A program made the position numbers and the translations under genes. Of a stretch of DNA of 64,000 bases, positions 54,079 through 62,907 are shown piece after piece. The DNA comes from Bradyrhizobium viridifuturi. Its GTDB lineage: Bacteria > Pseudomonadota > Alphaproteobacteria > Rhizobiales > Xanthobacteraceae. The notes under the pieces are model-generated. The model saw nothing but the letters and a program-made list of their open reading frames with translations. It made no database searches and was not told the origin of the DNA. Position 1 is the first letter of the stretch. Each line of letters opens with the position of its first letter. The stretch is taken from assembly GCF_001238275.1 (NCBI RefSeq), contig NZ_LGTB01000038.1, positions 40,805 through 104,804 on the forward strand. The letters are read 5' to 3'.

Positions 54079-55425
54079 TTACCGGCCCTGCCGCCGGAAG
54101 TACCGCTTGGCGCGCTGCTCGGCTTCCGCGGCGGCAGCCTCGGGCGTTGCCGCATCGGTTGCGACGGAAGCGCACATCTGCACCAGTACATAGTCGGCGT
54201 TGACGGCGCCGGTCGCGGTCGAGATCGGCCCCCTGTAGCCATTGTAATACGGGCTCTTCATGGTGTCCTTGAAGATCGCGACCTTGGGATCGCCCGACCA
54301 CACCGCGGCATCGGCATAGGCCGCGAGCGGCTGCGACCAGTAGCCGGAGTTGGCATTGAGCCACGGCTCGTACTGCTCCTTCTCGAGCATGAACTGCAGG
54401 AATGCCTTCGCCGCGTTGGGATAGGGGCTGTGCTTGAAGGCCATCGCGTTCAGCGTAAGGCCCGACATCGGCGAGGTCGACGCCAGTCCCTTGGGCAGGA
54501 ACTGATGTTCGGTGTCGTCGGCCACCGCCTTGGTGGCGGGATCGTTCTTCAGCGAGAAGTACAGCGAGACGCCGTTGGCGGTCAGGCCGATTTCCTGCGA
54601 CGAGTAGGCGCGGTTGTTGGAGACGTCGTTCCAGGACGGCGTGCCGGCGATGAAGGTCGGATAGAGCTCCTTCAGGTATTTCAGCGCGGCGATCGTCTCC
54701 TTGCTGTTGATGATGATGTTGCCTTCCTCATCCAGCAGCGCGGCGTTGTGCGACCACAGCAGCCAGTTGGCGAAGCCGTTGCCGTCGCCGACCGCGTTGC
54801 CGAGCGCAAAGCCTGCGGGCTTGCCAGCCGCCTTCAGTTTCTTGCAGAGTTCGAGGATACCGGCGTGGTCTTCCGGTACCTTGTCGAAGCCCGCCGCGTT
54901 GACCAGCGACTTGCGGTAGACCAGCGGGCCGCCCGAGGCGCCGAACGGCAGGCCGATCCAGCTCTTCGACTTCGAGCGCATGCCGTAGCGTTTTGCCAGC
55001 GCGAGCCATCCGCCGTAGCGCTTGTCGAGATAATCGGCGACGTCGGTCAGTTCGATCAGCTTGTCGATATAGATGTGCGGCGCGTCGCCAAAGCCGATGA
55101 TGATGTCCGGGCCCGCGCCGGAGTTCGAGGTCACTGCGGTCTGCTGATTGATGTCTTCCCAGCCGACGAAGTCGACCTTGACCTCGACGCCGGTCTTGTC
55201 GGTGAAGCGCTTGGCATTGGCGCGGAACACGTCCTCGTCGGCCTGCACGAAGCGCACCGGCCGCAGCATGCGCAAGGTCGCACCCTTCTCGATCGGCAGC
55301 GACGGCGCGGCCACGTCGGCAGCCTTGACCTTCGAAGCATCCTGCGCCGCAGCGCCGGTGACGGCCAGTGCCGCCGCGGACGCCCCCAGCGCCAGCGCAT
55401 CGCGACGCGTGATCTCGTACTTCAT
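54079..55425 (-). CDS. ABC transporter substrate-binding protein, exported
   Basis: A 448-residue extracellular-binding-protein family 1 member. A Tat-like signal (MKYEITRRDALALGASAAALA) leads into a mature protein with FVGWEDINQQTAVTSNSGAGPDIIIGFG, WIGLPFGASGGPLVYRKSL and ANWLLWSHNAALLDEEGN. This is typical of carbohydrate-binding CUT1 proteins. Ligand unknown. It lies between the dehydrogenase and the permeases on the same strand. The 5' leader contains repeated AAC/AACAAC triplets. Confidence 0.88.
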   Translation of the reverse strand: MKYEITRRDALALGASAAALAVTGAAAQDASKVKAADVAAPSLPIEKGATLRMLRPVRFVQADEDVFRANAKRFTDKTGVEVKVDFVGWEDINQQTAVTSNSGAGPDIIIGFGDAPHIYIDKLIELTDVADYLDKRYGGWLALAKRYGMRSKSKSWIGLPFGASGGPLVYRKSLVNAAGFDKVPEDHAGILELCKKLKAAGKPAGFALGNAVGDGNGFANWLLWSHNAALLDEEGNIIINSKETIAALKYLKELYPTFIAGTPSWNDVSNNRAYSSQEIGLTANGVSLYFSLKNDPATKAVADDTEHQFLPKGLASTSPMSGLTLNAMAFKHSPYPNAAKAFLQFMLEKEQYEPWLNANSGYWSQPLAAYADAAVWSGDPKVAIFKDTMKSPYYNGYRGPISTATGAVNADYVLVQMCASVATDAATPEAAAAEAEQRAKRYFRRQGR

Positions 55426-55440
55426 GTCGTTCGCACTCCC

Positions 55441-55480
55441 GTTGTTATTGTTTCGTTGTTGTTGTTTCGTTGTTCTTGTT
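55441..55480 (-). repeat. A/C-rich triplet repeat in the binding-protein leader
   Basis: On the minus strand the leader reads as repeated AAC triplets (GAACAACGAAACAACAACAA and neighbours), G-poor and unstructured, then GGGAG Shine-Dalgarno and ATG 55425. The dehydrogenase leader upstream (56641-56705) is also purine/A-rich with AAGAAGCAA repeats. Confidence 0.7.
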
Positions 55481-55583
55481 CTTCCCGGCGTTGGCCGCCG
55501 GTGAAGGGTCTTGTGGTCTCGGCACGCCGCCGCGCGAAGCGCCCGCACCGGGCGACCGCGCGCGCGGCAAGCGTAGTCCCGTC

Positions 55584-56627
55584 TCAGCTGTTCGGACCGC
55601 GATCCATGCTGACGGGCTGCCAGCGGCGCAGCGCGGTGTTTTGCAGCACCGACGGGTTGACGCAGCTTACCGGCCACATGCCTTGCAGCACTAGTGACAA
55701 TTCGTAGCCCACCCGACGCTTGCGCGCCTCGTCAAAACGTGCCGATGCCGAGGCGACGTGGGCGGTCAAGGTAACATTGTCCATCCCGAGCATCGGATTG
55801 TTGTGCGACGGCGGCTCCTTCTCCAGCACGTCGAGCGCGGCGTGGGCGATCCAGCCCTCCTGCAACGCCTTGATCAGCGATTCCTCGTCGACGGTGGCGC
55901 CGCGGCCGGTGTTGATGAAGATCGCCGATTTTTTCATCTGGCGAAAATGCTTCTCGGTCAGCATGTGGTGCACTTCGGGACGCGCCGGGGCGTGCATCGA
56001 GACGAAGTCCGACTGCGACAACACCTCCGACAGCGTCGAGGGGATCACGCCGTGGTCGTACATCAGCGTTTCCTGGATGAACGGATCGTAGGCCATCATC
56101 CGAAGGCCGAACGGCGCCGCGCGCTTCGCCACCGCGCGGGCGACGCGGCCGAACGAGATGAAGCCGAGGGTCTGGCCCATCAGCCGCGGAATCTTCAAGA
56201 GGGCCGGGCGGCCCTCGGCCCAGCGGCCGGTACGCACCATCTTGTCCTGATCGATCAGGCGGCGGAAGCCCGCGAGCAGCAGCATCATGGCGTGGTCGGC
56301 AACCTCCTCGATAAAGGTGTCGGGGATGTTGGTGACCGGGATGCCGCGCGCGGTCGCGGCCTTCACGTCGACGGAGTCGACGCCGACGCTGCCGAGCGTG
56401 ATCACCTTGCAGTTCTCGAGCGCGTCGATCACAGCCTTGGTGATCGGCATGCCCTTGGCGTAGATTGCGTCCGCGGTCCTTGCCGCGGCGATGAATTCGG
56501 CCTCGTTGGCCGGCGCCTCGACGATCTCGGCGCCGACCGGGTCGAGCGCCTCGCGCTCATAATCATAGCCGCCGCCGGCGACCGTGAAGCTTGCGCCCTT
56601 CGGCGTCACCACCCTGAATTTCGACAT
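55584..56627 (-). CDS. D-2-hydroxyacid dehydrogenase
   Basis: A 347-residue NAD-dependent dehydrogenase related to phosphoglycerate dehydrogenase. A Rossmann-type segment GQTLGFISFGRVARAVAKR departs from the usual GxGxxG (SFGRVA). Catalytic-type residues are in MHAPARPEV (Arg), and INTGRGATVDEESLI. The C-terminal helix is VLEKEPPSHNNPM. Transcribed in the same direction as the ABC importer and only about 160 bp upstream of it, so it may act on the imported substrate. Substrate unknown. Confidence 0.85.
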   Translation of the reverse strand: MSKFRVVTPKGASFTVAGGGYDYEREALDPVGAEIVEAPANEAEFIAAARTADAIYAKGMPITKAVIDALENCKVITLGSVGVDSVDVKAATARGIPVTNIPDTFIEEVADHAMMLLLAGFRRLIDQDKMVRTGRWAEGRPALLKIPRLMGQTLGFISFGRVARAVAKRAAPFGLRMMAYDPFIQETLMYDHGVIPSTLSEVLSQSDFVSMHAPARPEVHHMLTEKHFRQMKKSAIFINTGRGATVDEESLIKALQEGWIAHAALDVLEKEPPSHNNPMLGMDNVTLTAHVASASARFDEARKRRVGYELSLVLQGMWPVSCVNPSVLQNTALRRWQPVSMDRGPNS

Positions 56628-56906
56628 TGTCTGCTCCCGATGTGAGGTCTTCTGTTCTTGATTGTTGCTTCTTGCTGGGTTTGCTTCTTGGTCTTCTTGC
56701 TTCTCCGAGCGCGGCTCGCTTCGCCGCTTTCCCCTACTTGTACGCGAGCTGGGTGGTCCTCTCCACAATTGCCGGTTGGTCCGTGGCCCGATTCTCCGGG
56801 CTACTACGGGGAACCACCGTAACCATCAGGTAAAGGGTCTCACATTACGGTGAGCGGAATCAATCCGCCAATCGCGTCGCGTTCCCCGCCTCGTCTGGAG
56901 ATCCCC

Positions 56907-58591
56907 GTGAAGCTGTCAAATCTGAAGATCACCCCCAAGCTCGGCATTCTGGTGGGGGTGACCCTCCTTGGTCTGTGCACGGCCGGCGTTCTCGCCGGTC
57001 ATTTGATGCAGCGTGAGATGACAAATGCTCGCATCGACCAGGCCAAGGCGATGGTCGAGATGGCGAAGAACATGGCGGTGAGCCTGAAGAAGGACGTCGA
57101 CGCCGGAAAGATGACCAAGGAGGCGGCAATCGCCGAGCTGGGCAAGCGCGGCAACGCGATGACCTACGATAACGGCGCCGGCTATCTGTTCGGCACCGAC
57201 TACAACGGCATCACGGTGCTGGCGCCCGATCCGAAGCAGGTTGGAACCAACCGCATGGAGGTCGTGACCAATGGCCGCAAGCTGTCATGGGAGCTGATGA
57301 ACGGCGTGAAGGCCAATGGCGATATCCTGCTGTTCTATGACTATGTGAAGCCGGGTCAGGAAACGCCGATCCGGAAGCTCGGCTACGCCGTCGCGGTCCC
57401 CGGCTTCGACATGTATCTCGGAACCGGCGCCTATCTCGATGATATCGACGCCAAGCTGCGCCCCATTGCCTGGTTGCTCGGGCTCGCGATCATCGGCATC
57501 GGCATCATCTCGAGTTCGGTCGCCTGGCTGATCGGCCGCAGCATCTCCCGCCCGCTCAATCTGCTTGGCAGCCGCATGCGCGACATCGCCGACGGCAAGC
57601 TCGACGGCGACATTCCCGGCGTCGGCCGCGGCGACGAGGTTGGCGGCATGGCGGCGACCGTGCAGATCTTCAAGGACAATGCGACCCGCATCCGGGGCCT
57701 CGAGCAGGCCGAGGCCGAGACCCAGGCGCGCGCCGCCTCCGAGCGCCGCAATGCGATGGAGAATATCGCGAGCGATTTCGAGCGCAGCGTGAACGGCATC
57801 GTCCGCACGGTGGCCTCCGCTGCCGCCGGCATGCAGACCACGGCGCAGTCGATGACCGCGACGGCCAGCGACGCCAGCGCGCGGGCGGCGACCGTCGGTG
57901 CGGCCTCCGACAGCGCCTCCAACAATGTCGGCACCGTCGCTGCGGCGGCCGAGGAGCTCTCTAGCTCGGTTGCGGAAATCTCCCGCCAGGTGGCGCGCTC
58001 CAGCGAGGTCGCTAGCCAGGCGGTCGCCGATGCCGAGCGCACCAACGCGACCGTGCAGGCGCTCTCCACCGGCGCGAGAAGATCGGCGAGGTGGTCAAGC
58101 TGATCCATTCGATCGCGGCCCAGACCAATCTGCTCGCACTCAACGCCACCATCGAGGCGGCGCGCGCCGGCGAATCCGGCCGCGGTTTCGCGGTGGTCGC
58201 CTCCGAGGTGAAGGCGCTCGCCAACCAGACCGCGAAGGCGACCGAAGAGATCTCGGCGCAGGTCGCCGCGATGCAGGCCTCCACCGGCGAGGCGGTGACC
58301 TCGATCGGCGGCATCACCGCGACCATCGCGCAGATGAGCGAGATCACGGCGTCGATCTCGACTGCGATCGACCAGCAGGGCGATGCGACGCGCGAAATCG
58401 CGCGCAACATCCAGCAGGTCGCGGCCGGCTCGAGCGAGATCTCCGCCCATATCGGCGGCGTCACCACCGCGGCCGCCGCCACCGGCACCGCCGCGGGCGA
58501 TGTGCTGTCGAATGCACGCGAGCTCGACACCCAGTCCGGCATGCTGCGCAAGGCGGTCGACGAGTTCCTGCAGAAGGTCCGTGCGGCGTAA
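56907..58591 (+). CDS. Methyl-accepting chemotaxis protein (frameshift)
   Basis: Chemoreceptor of about 561 residues. TM1 is near residues 10-32, followed by a periplasmic single-Cache domain with NGAGYLFGTDYNGITVLAPDP and YAVAVPGFDMYLGTGAYLDDID; TM2 near residues 188-210, a HAMP linker (RPLNLLGSRMRDIADGKLDGDI), then the signalling domain with the conserved AAQTNLLALNATIEAARAGE tip. The frame breaks at about 58075; one G restores TGAEKIGEVVKLIHSIAAQ. GTG 56907 follows GGAG at good spacing. Divergent from the dehydrogenase/ABC unit. Confidence 0.88.
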
Positions 58592-58680
58592 GGCCGGCGC
58601 GATCAATCGACATCATCACGATGCCCGGGCCGTTGACCCGGGCATTCGCGTTTTGCGCCCCGGAGCGCGCCGGCGGAACG

Positions 58681-59064
58681 CTACGACCCCGCCGGGAAGA
58701 CCTGCGCGACGTGAAACGCCTTGGTGGTGATGAGCCACCTGCCGTCGATCCGATGAAATACGAGATGGTCGATGAAGCCGGTCTGGCCGTTCCTGATGCG
58801 GACCTTGGCGATGGCCAGATCGGGCGCGGTCTGGTCGATGCTGATGATGGCGTCCTCGCGCGGCGATTTCATCGACGCCGGCGAAGGGCGGCTCTGGATG
58901 AAGTCGCGGAATTCCGCGGCCGACCGCACCGTGTGCTTGCCATCCCGGATGCCGTGCACGATGGAGGCATCGGCGAAGACGTCGCGAAACCGGCTGTCGT
59001 CGACGTCATACATCAGGTTGAAATATCCATCGATCGCGGATGCGATGGCCTCGATGTCGCTCAT
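58681..59064 (-). CDS. Nuclear transport factor 2-like/SnoaL-type small protein
   Basis: A 127-residue NTF2-fold protein of the putative lumazine-binding/SnoaL-like type. It begins MSDIEAIASAIDGYFNLMYDVD, then VFADASIVHGIRDGKH and LVFHRIDGRWLITTKAFHV. Such proteins form small cones that bind or turn over small ligands. It is divergent from lysR, so it may be the regulated target. Enzymatic activity, if any, is unknown. Confidence 0.8.
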   Translation of the reverse strand: MSDIEAIASAIDGYFNLMYDVDDSRFRDVFADASIVHGIRDGKHTVRSAAEFRDFIQSRPSPASMKSPREDAIISIDQTAPDLAIAKVRIRNGQTGFIDHLVFHRIDGRWLITTKAFHVAQVFPAGS

Positions 59065-59101
59065 TGCAAATTCTCCCTAGGCGAGGATGTGGCGGTGGCC
59101 G

Positions 59102-59119
59102 CACCGGATCAGACCGGTG
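59102..59119. promoter_or_regulatory. Candidate LysR operator
   Basis: Perfect 6-bp inverted repeat CACCGG-ATCAGA-CCGGTG in the 135-bp divergent region between the NTF2-like gene and lysR. Binding is inferred. Confidence 0.35.
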
Positions 59120-59199
59120 ATCGGCGTCGACAGTGGTCGATATGGTGGCGGAGTGCTACGACTGGACGGTCATCTCTTGGATGACTGAGAGGCATCGGC

Positions 59200-60195
59200 A
59201 TGGACGAAGTTGACGGTCGGCTGGTTGGCGGCCTGGTGGTCCTCGCGGCGCTGGCGGATGCGCGCAGTTTTGGCCGCGCCGCCGAACGGCTCGGCATGAC
59301 GCAATCCGGGGTCAGCAAGGCGATCGCCAAGCTCGAGGCGCGCCTCGACACGCGGCTGGTTCACCGCACGAGTCGCGCCGTCGAGCTCACCGAGGAAGGA
59401 CGCGCGTTGGTCGAGCGGGTTGCCGCACATCTGGCCGGGATCGGCGAGGCGGCGGCGGAGACCTCGAAGTCGCGCGATGCGGTCCGCGGCAAGCTGCGGG
59501 TCAATGTCGATCCGCTGTTCTCCCGCATGGTGCTGTCACCGAAGCTGAGCGAGTTCCTGCTGCAGAATCCAGGCATGGAGCTGCGTATCGAGACCCGCGA
59601 CCGGATTGCGGATCTGGTCAGCGACGGTTTCGACCTGGCGGTGCGTTTCGGCGAGCCGGCGCCGTCGGCGCTGATTGCGCGCCGCGTGCTCGATGCGCGC
59701 GTGCTCACCGTGGCCTCGCCGATCTATCTCGAACGACACGGCCGGCCGCTCGATCCACGCGAGCTGGCGGGCCGCGACCATCAGTGCATCCACGCAATCG
59801 ACGCGGCGACGGGGCGTCCCTTCGACTGGGAGTTCCGGCGCGGCGGCGAGGTCGTGCCGGTCGCGGTCAACGGGCGGCTCACCGTCACTGATTCCGGAAC
59901 CAAGCTCGGCGCTTGCCTTGCCGGCTTCGGGATTGCGCAGGTGATCGATATCGGACTCGACGATCACCTGAAGAGCGGCGCGTTGATCGAGCTGTTTCCG
60001 GACTGGCCCGACGAGCGTTTCCCGCTCTATGTCTACTATCCCTCGCGCAGCCACGTGCCGGCGAAAGTGAGGAGCTTTATCGATTTCATTACGGGCAGCC
60101 TGAGCAGGAAGCCAGGCACAGCGTTGCCGGTTGACGCTCCCGCCAGGAGGCTGAAAGGGCATCGAGCAATCGCAGCCACGGCCGCGCGCCGCTAG
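59200..60195 (+). CDS. LysR family transcriptional regulator
   Basis: A 331-residue LysR. HTH at residues about 8-65: LAALADARSFGRAAERLGMTQSGVSKAIAKLEARL. It is followed by the effector-binding domain (VNVDPLFSRMVL to the C-terminus). Divergent from the NTF2-like gene and convergent with the EamA transporter. Its TAG overlaps the EamA stop by 2 bp. Confidence 0.9.
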   Translation: MDEVDGRLVGGLVVLAALADARSFGRAAERLGMTQSGVSKAIAKLEARLDTRLVHRTSRAVELTEEGRALVERVAAHLAGIGEAAAETSKSRDAVRGKLRVNVDPLFSRMVLSPKLSEFLLQNPGMELRIETRDRIADLVSDGFDLAVRFGEPAPSALIARRVLDARVLTVASPIYLERHGRPLDPRELAGRDHQCIHAIDAATGRPFDWEFRRGGEVVPVAVNGRLTVTDSGTKLGACLAGFGIAQVIDIGLDDHLKSGALIELFPDWPDERFPLYVYYPSRSHVPAKVRSFIDFITGSLSRKPGTALPVDAPARRLKGHRAIAATAARR

Positions 60196-61133
60196 GTCTT
60201 CGCCGATCCCTGCCGCGAGGCGATGATGACGCCGGCGAGCACCAGCGCGTAGCCGATCAAATGGAACGGCGCCAGCGTCTCGCCGAGCAGCAGGATCGCC
60301 ATCGCCGAGCCGAACACCGGCACCAGATGGAAGAACGGCGCCGCGCGGTTCGGGCCGATCAGCGCGACGCCGCGGTTGAAGAACAGATAGGCCAGCGTGG
60401 ACGGGAAGATCAGCGTGTAGCCCAGCGTGGCAAAGGTCAGGACGTCGAGCTTCAGCGTCACGCCATTGGCGAATTCCCAGACAGCCACCGGAAGCAGCAT
60501 CAGCGCACCACAGCAGGTGGTGAACGAGATCAGCGAGAGCTGATGGATTTTCGGCCGCCGCGGGATCAGTGCCGAATAGAGGCCGAACGATACCAGCGAG
60601 GCGCCGAACATGATGTCGCCCCGGTTGAAGCTGATGCTGGCGAGCGCCGAGAAATCGCCGCGCAGGATGATGGTCAGCACGCCGGCCAGCGAGATCGCGA
60701 TGCCGGCAAGCTGCGCCGGCGTCAGCCGCACGCCGAACAGGACCAGCGACCACAGCGCCACGAACAGCGGCCCCGCCGACTGAATCAGCAGCGCATTCAG
60801 CGCCTCGGTGTATTGCATCGCCCAGTAGGAGATCGCGTTGTTGAACGCGAAGCCTACCGCGGACAACAGCAGCATCAGCGGCAGCGCCTTGCGCAGCTTC
60901 GGCCAGTCCTGCTTCAGATGCGGCCAAGCGAACGGCAACAGCATCAGGAACACGCCGAACCAGCGGATCGTGGTCAGGGTGACCGGCGGCACGTGGCTGC
61001 CGACATGCCGCGCCAGCACGATGTTGGCGGCCCAGAACAGCGACGTCAGGCTGAGCAGCAGATAGGGCTGGTTGTTGAGCCAGTGCAGCGGGGAGCGGCG
61101 CGGGGTTGTGGTAGGTGCGGGCAAAGCGGTCAT
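60192..61133 (-). CDS. EamA/DMT family transporter
   Basis: A 313-residue membrane exporter with about ten helices and two EamA repeats. Typical segments are SLTSLFWAANIVLARHVG at the first helix, WAMQYTEALNALLIQSAGPLFVALW, and SAMAILLLGETLAPFHLIGYALVLAGV in the second half. The ATG at 61133 matches the family start. Likely exports amino acids or metabolites. Stop codon shared with the convergent lysR (CTAG). Confidence 0.88.
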   Translation of the reverse strand: MTALPAPTTTPRRSPLHWLNNQPYLLLSLTSLFWAANIVLARHVGSHVPPVTLTTIRWFGVFLMLLPFAWPHLKQDWPKLRKALPLMLLLSAVGFAFNNAISYWAMQYTEALNALLIQSAGPLFVALWSLVLFGVRLTPAQLAGIAISLAGVLTIILRGDFSALASISFNRGDIMFGASLVSFGLYSALIPRRPKIHQLSLISFTTCCGALMLLPVAVWEFANGVTLKLDVLTFATLGYTLIFPSTLAYLFFNRGVALIGPNRAAPFFHLVPVFGSAMAILLLGETLAPFHLIGYALVLAGVIIASRQGSAKT

Positions 61134-61331
61134 TATCTGGTGGATGTTGTGCCCGAATCCGCCGCCGCCACAAGACGAAAGAGTGGATTGGAGCCATGCG
61201 CACCGCGTCATCACTCGCGAAGACGGGTGACCCAGTATTCCGGACGCATCGGTGATCAATCGATAGGCCGCGGCGTACTGGATACCCCGCCCTCGCAGGG
61301 TATGACGACCTGGTGCGGCGCGACCTTCAAC

Positions 61332-62195
61332 CTATTTCTGCGGCCCCGACAGCGAGATGTCGCGCTCGGCGCGAAACACGTTGCTGTAGAGATTGGCGAT
61401 CCATTGCCGCCCGCTGGAGGTGATGTTGAGGTGGCGGATCGCCTTCTGCACGTGCGGCGCGACGCTGTCCCAGTAGAAGCGGGGATAGAGGTCGACGAGA
61501 TCGGCCGGCGAATCGTAGCCGAGCTGGCGGTTCAATCCGGCCTCCTCGAATTCGATGTACAGCGCGTTGGCCTTGCGGATGTAATGCGGATCGCCGAGCT
61601 GGCCGATCAGATCGGCGGCCCGCAGCAGGGTGGCCTCCTCTCCGAACTCTTCATTCCCGTCCGGCGCGCTCTGCGGAAAGCGCGTGCCCTCGATGGCGCG
61701 CGCAATGCGCTCCTTGTCGAGCAGCGCGACGCCCTTGAGCCGCTCCATCACGAAGATCTTCGAACGGTCGACGTGATAGGACATCAACGCCGCATCCGAC
61801 GAGCCGCGCGGCAGGATCACCTTGCGGCCGTCGGCAGCAACCAGATAGCCGCTCTGGTCGTCGGCATCGAACAGCCCGCGCACATAGCCGATATCATGGG
61901 TCAGGCAGGCGATGATGACGTGAGCATAATCCTCGGCGCTCATGTGCGAGTGCAGCGCGCGGCCGCGCAGGATGTCGTGACCGGCGAGCGTCACCAGCAT
62001 GGTGTGCTCGACATTGTGGTAGAGCGCGTCGCTGTTGCCGATGCATTCGATCGCGATCCGGGCGATCGAGGGCACCATCTCGACCAGCTGGGTCTGCGAG
62101 GAGCCGAATCGGCGTTGCATGTACTCGCCGAGGAATTTGCCGAGCGCGTCGGCCGCAAGTTCGGGAAGGGTCATCACGGCATTGACCTCCGACAT
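61332..62195 (-). CDS. HD-domain phosphohydrolase-like protein
   Basis: A 287-residue HD-superfamily protein. The metal-binding residues appear in YHNVEHT, CLTHDIGY (the HD pair) and AADLIGQLGD. This matches the eukaryotic-type PDEase/HD class. The N-terminus MSEVNAVMTLPELAADALGK may begin at 62195 or at 62174. Role unclear: candidate nucleotide or cyclic-nucleotide hydrolase, unproven. Confidence 0.75.
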   Translation of the reverse strand: MSEVNAVMTLPELAADALGKFLGEYMQRRFGSSQTQLVEMVPSIARIAIECIGNSDALYHNVEHTMLVTLAGHDILRGRALHSHMSAEDYAHVIIACLTHDIGYVRGLFDADDQSGYLVAADGRKVILPRGSSDAALMSYHVDRSKIFVMERLKGVALLDKERIARAIEGTRFPQSAPDGNEEFGEEATLLRAADLIGQLGDPHYIRKANALYIEFEEAGLNRQLGYDSPADLVDLYPRFYWDSVAPHVQKAIRHLNITSSGRQWIANLYSNVFRAERDISLSGPQK

Positions 62196-62324
62196 CGGGT
62201 GGTGAGCTTACGGCTTGCCAGCATTTCAGGGTAGTCCCTCGATGTGACATAATCGTTGCGGCCGGACCGAAGTGGCTGAACCGATGCGACCCGTAATATT
62301 GCGGAGCTGGGCAGGAGCTGGTGG

Positions 62325-62725
62325 ATGGGTGTCGATCTCCTGAACGTCAAAGGCCTGAGCGAGCTGGATCAAGAGGCTCCGGTCGTGATGGTCAATCTGA
62401 TGCGGTTTCGCCAGCGGTCGCTGGACGGCGACGGCTCGGGCTGGGATGCCTATCTGCGCTACAGCGCGCTCACCGTTCCCATGATCAAGGCGCGCGGCGG
62501 CACCCTGCTGTGGACCGGCAGCGCCGAGGCGGTCGCGCTGGGCGAGCCGGCCGGCCAGCGCTGGGACTATGTCGCGCTGGTCTACTACCCGAGCGTTGCT
62601 GCTTTCATCGACATGATGACCTCGGCCGACTACGAGACCCGCTGCGACCCGCATCGTCGCAACGGCTGCGAGGAGCACGTCATCATCGCGACGCGCGAGC
62701 CTACAGCAAGTTCAAGGCGGGGTAA
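62325..62725 (+). CDS. DUF1330 family protein (3' frameshift)
   Basis: A roughly 133-residue DUF1330 member, function unknown. VVMVNLMRFRQRSLDGDGSG and YSALTVPMIKARGGTLLWTGSAE are typical, followed by DYVALVYYPSVAAFIDMM. The frame slips at about 62699, where GAGGCC reads as GAGCC; adding one G gives EAYSKFKAG and a stop at 62723-62725, the expected family ending. Without it the protein has an odd PTASSRRGKAV tail. A sequencing error is likely. Confidence 0.8.
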
Positions 62726-62769
62726 GGCGGTCTAGAGCGTGGCCTTCGTGGCACATATTCAGGTGTATC

Positions 62770-62907
62770 ACCGTCACCCCTGCGCAAAGGCTTCGCCTTT
62801 GTCGCTGGAGGCGGCCGCTTCTTCAGCGGCCCACGAAGGGGCGACGGCCCGACTGAGGCCGATTCATCCTTCGAGGCTCGCAAGCGCTCGCACCTCAGGA
62901 TGACGGG
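62770..62907. repeat. Palindromic intergenic repeat, family C, copy 3
   Basis: Begins CACCGTCACCCCTGCGC and contains AAGGCTTCGCCTTTGTCGC and TCATCCTTCGAGGCTCG, ending CAGGATGACGGGTCTG. Its right end supplies the stop and last codons of the convergent tetR gene at 62895. Confidence 0.8.

Noticed and set aside
52106..56849. ABC-transporter ATPase missed between 52 and 57 kb
   Set aside because: No Walker A and LSGGQ pair in any frame of this stretch; the only ATPase nearby is HmuV at 43 kb, which belongs to the heme system.
60261..62234. 657-codon open frame on the plus strand opposite EamA and HD genes
   Set aside because: Spans two real genes and the gap between them; Arg/Gln-rich and low complexity, no domain recognised.
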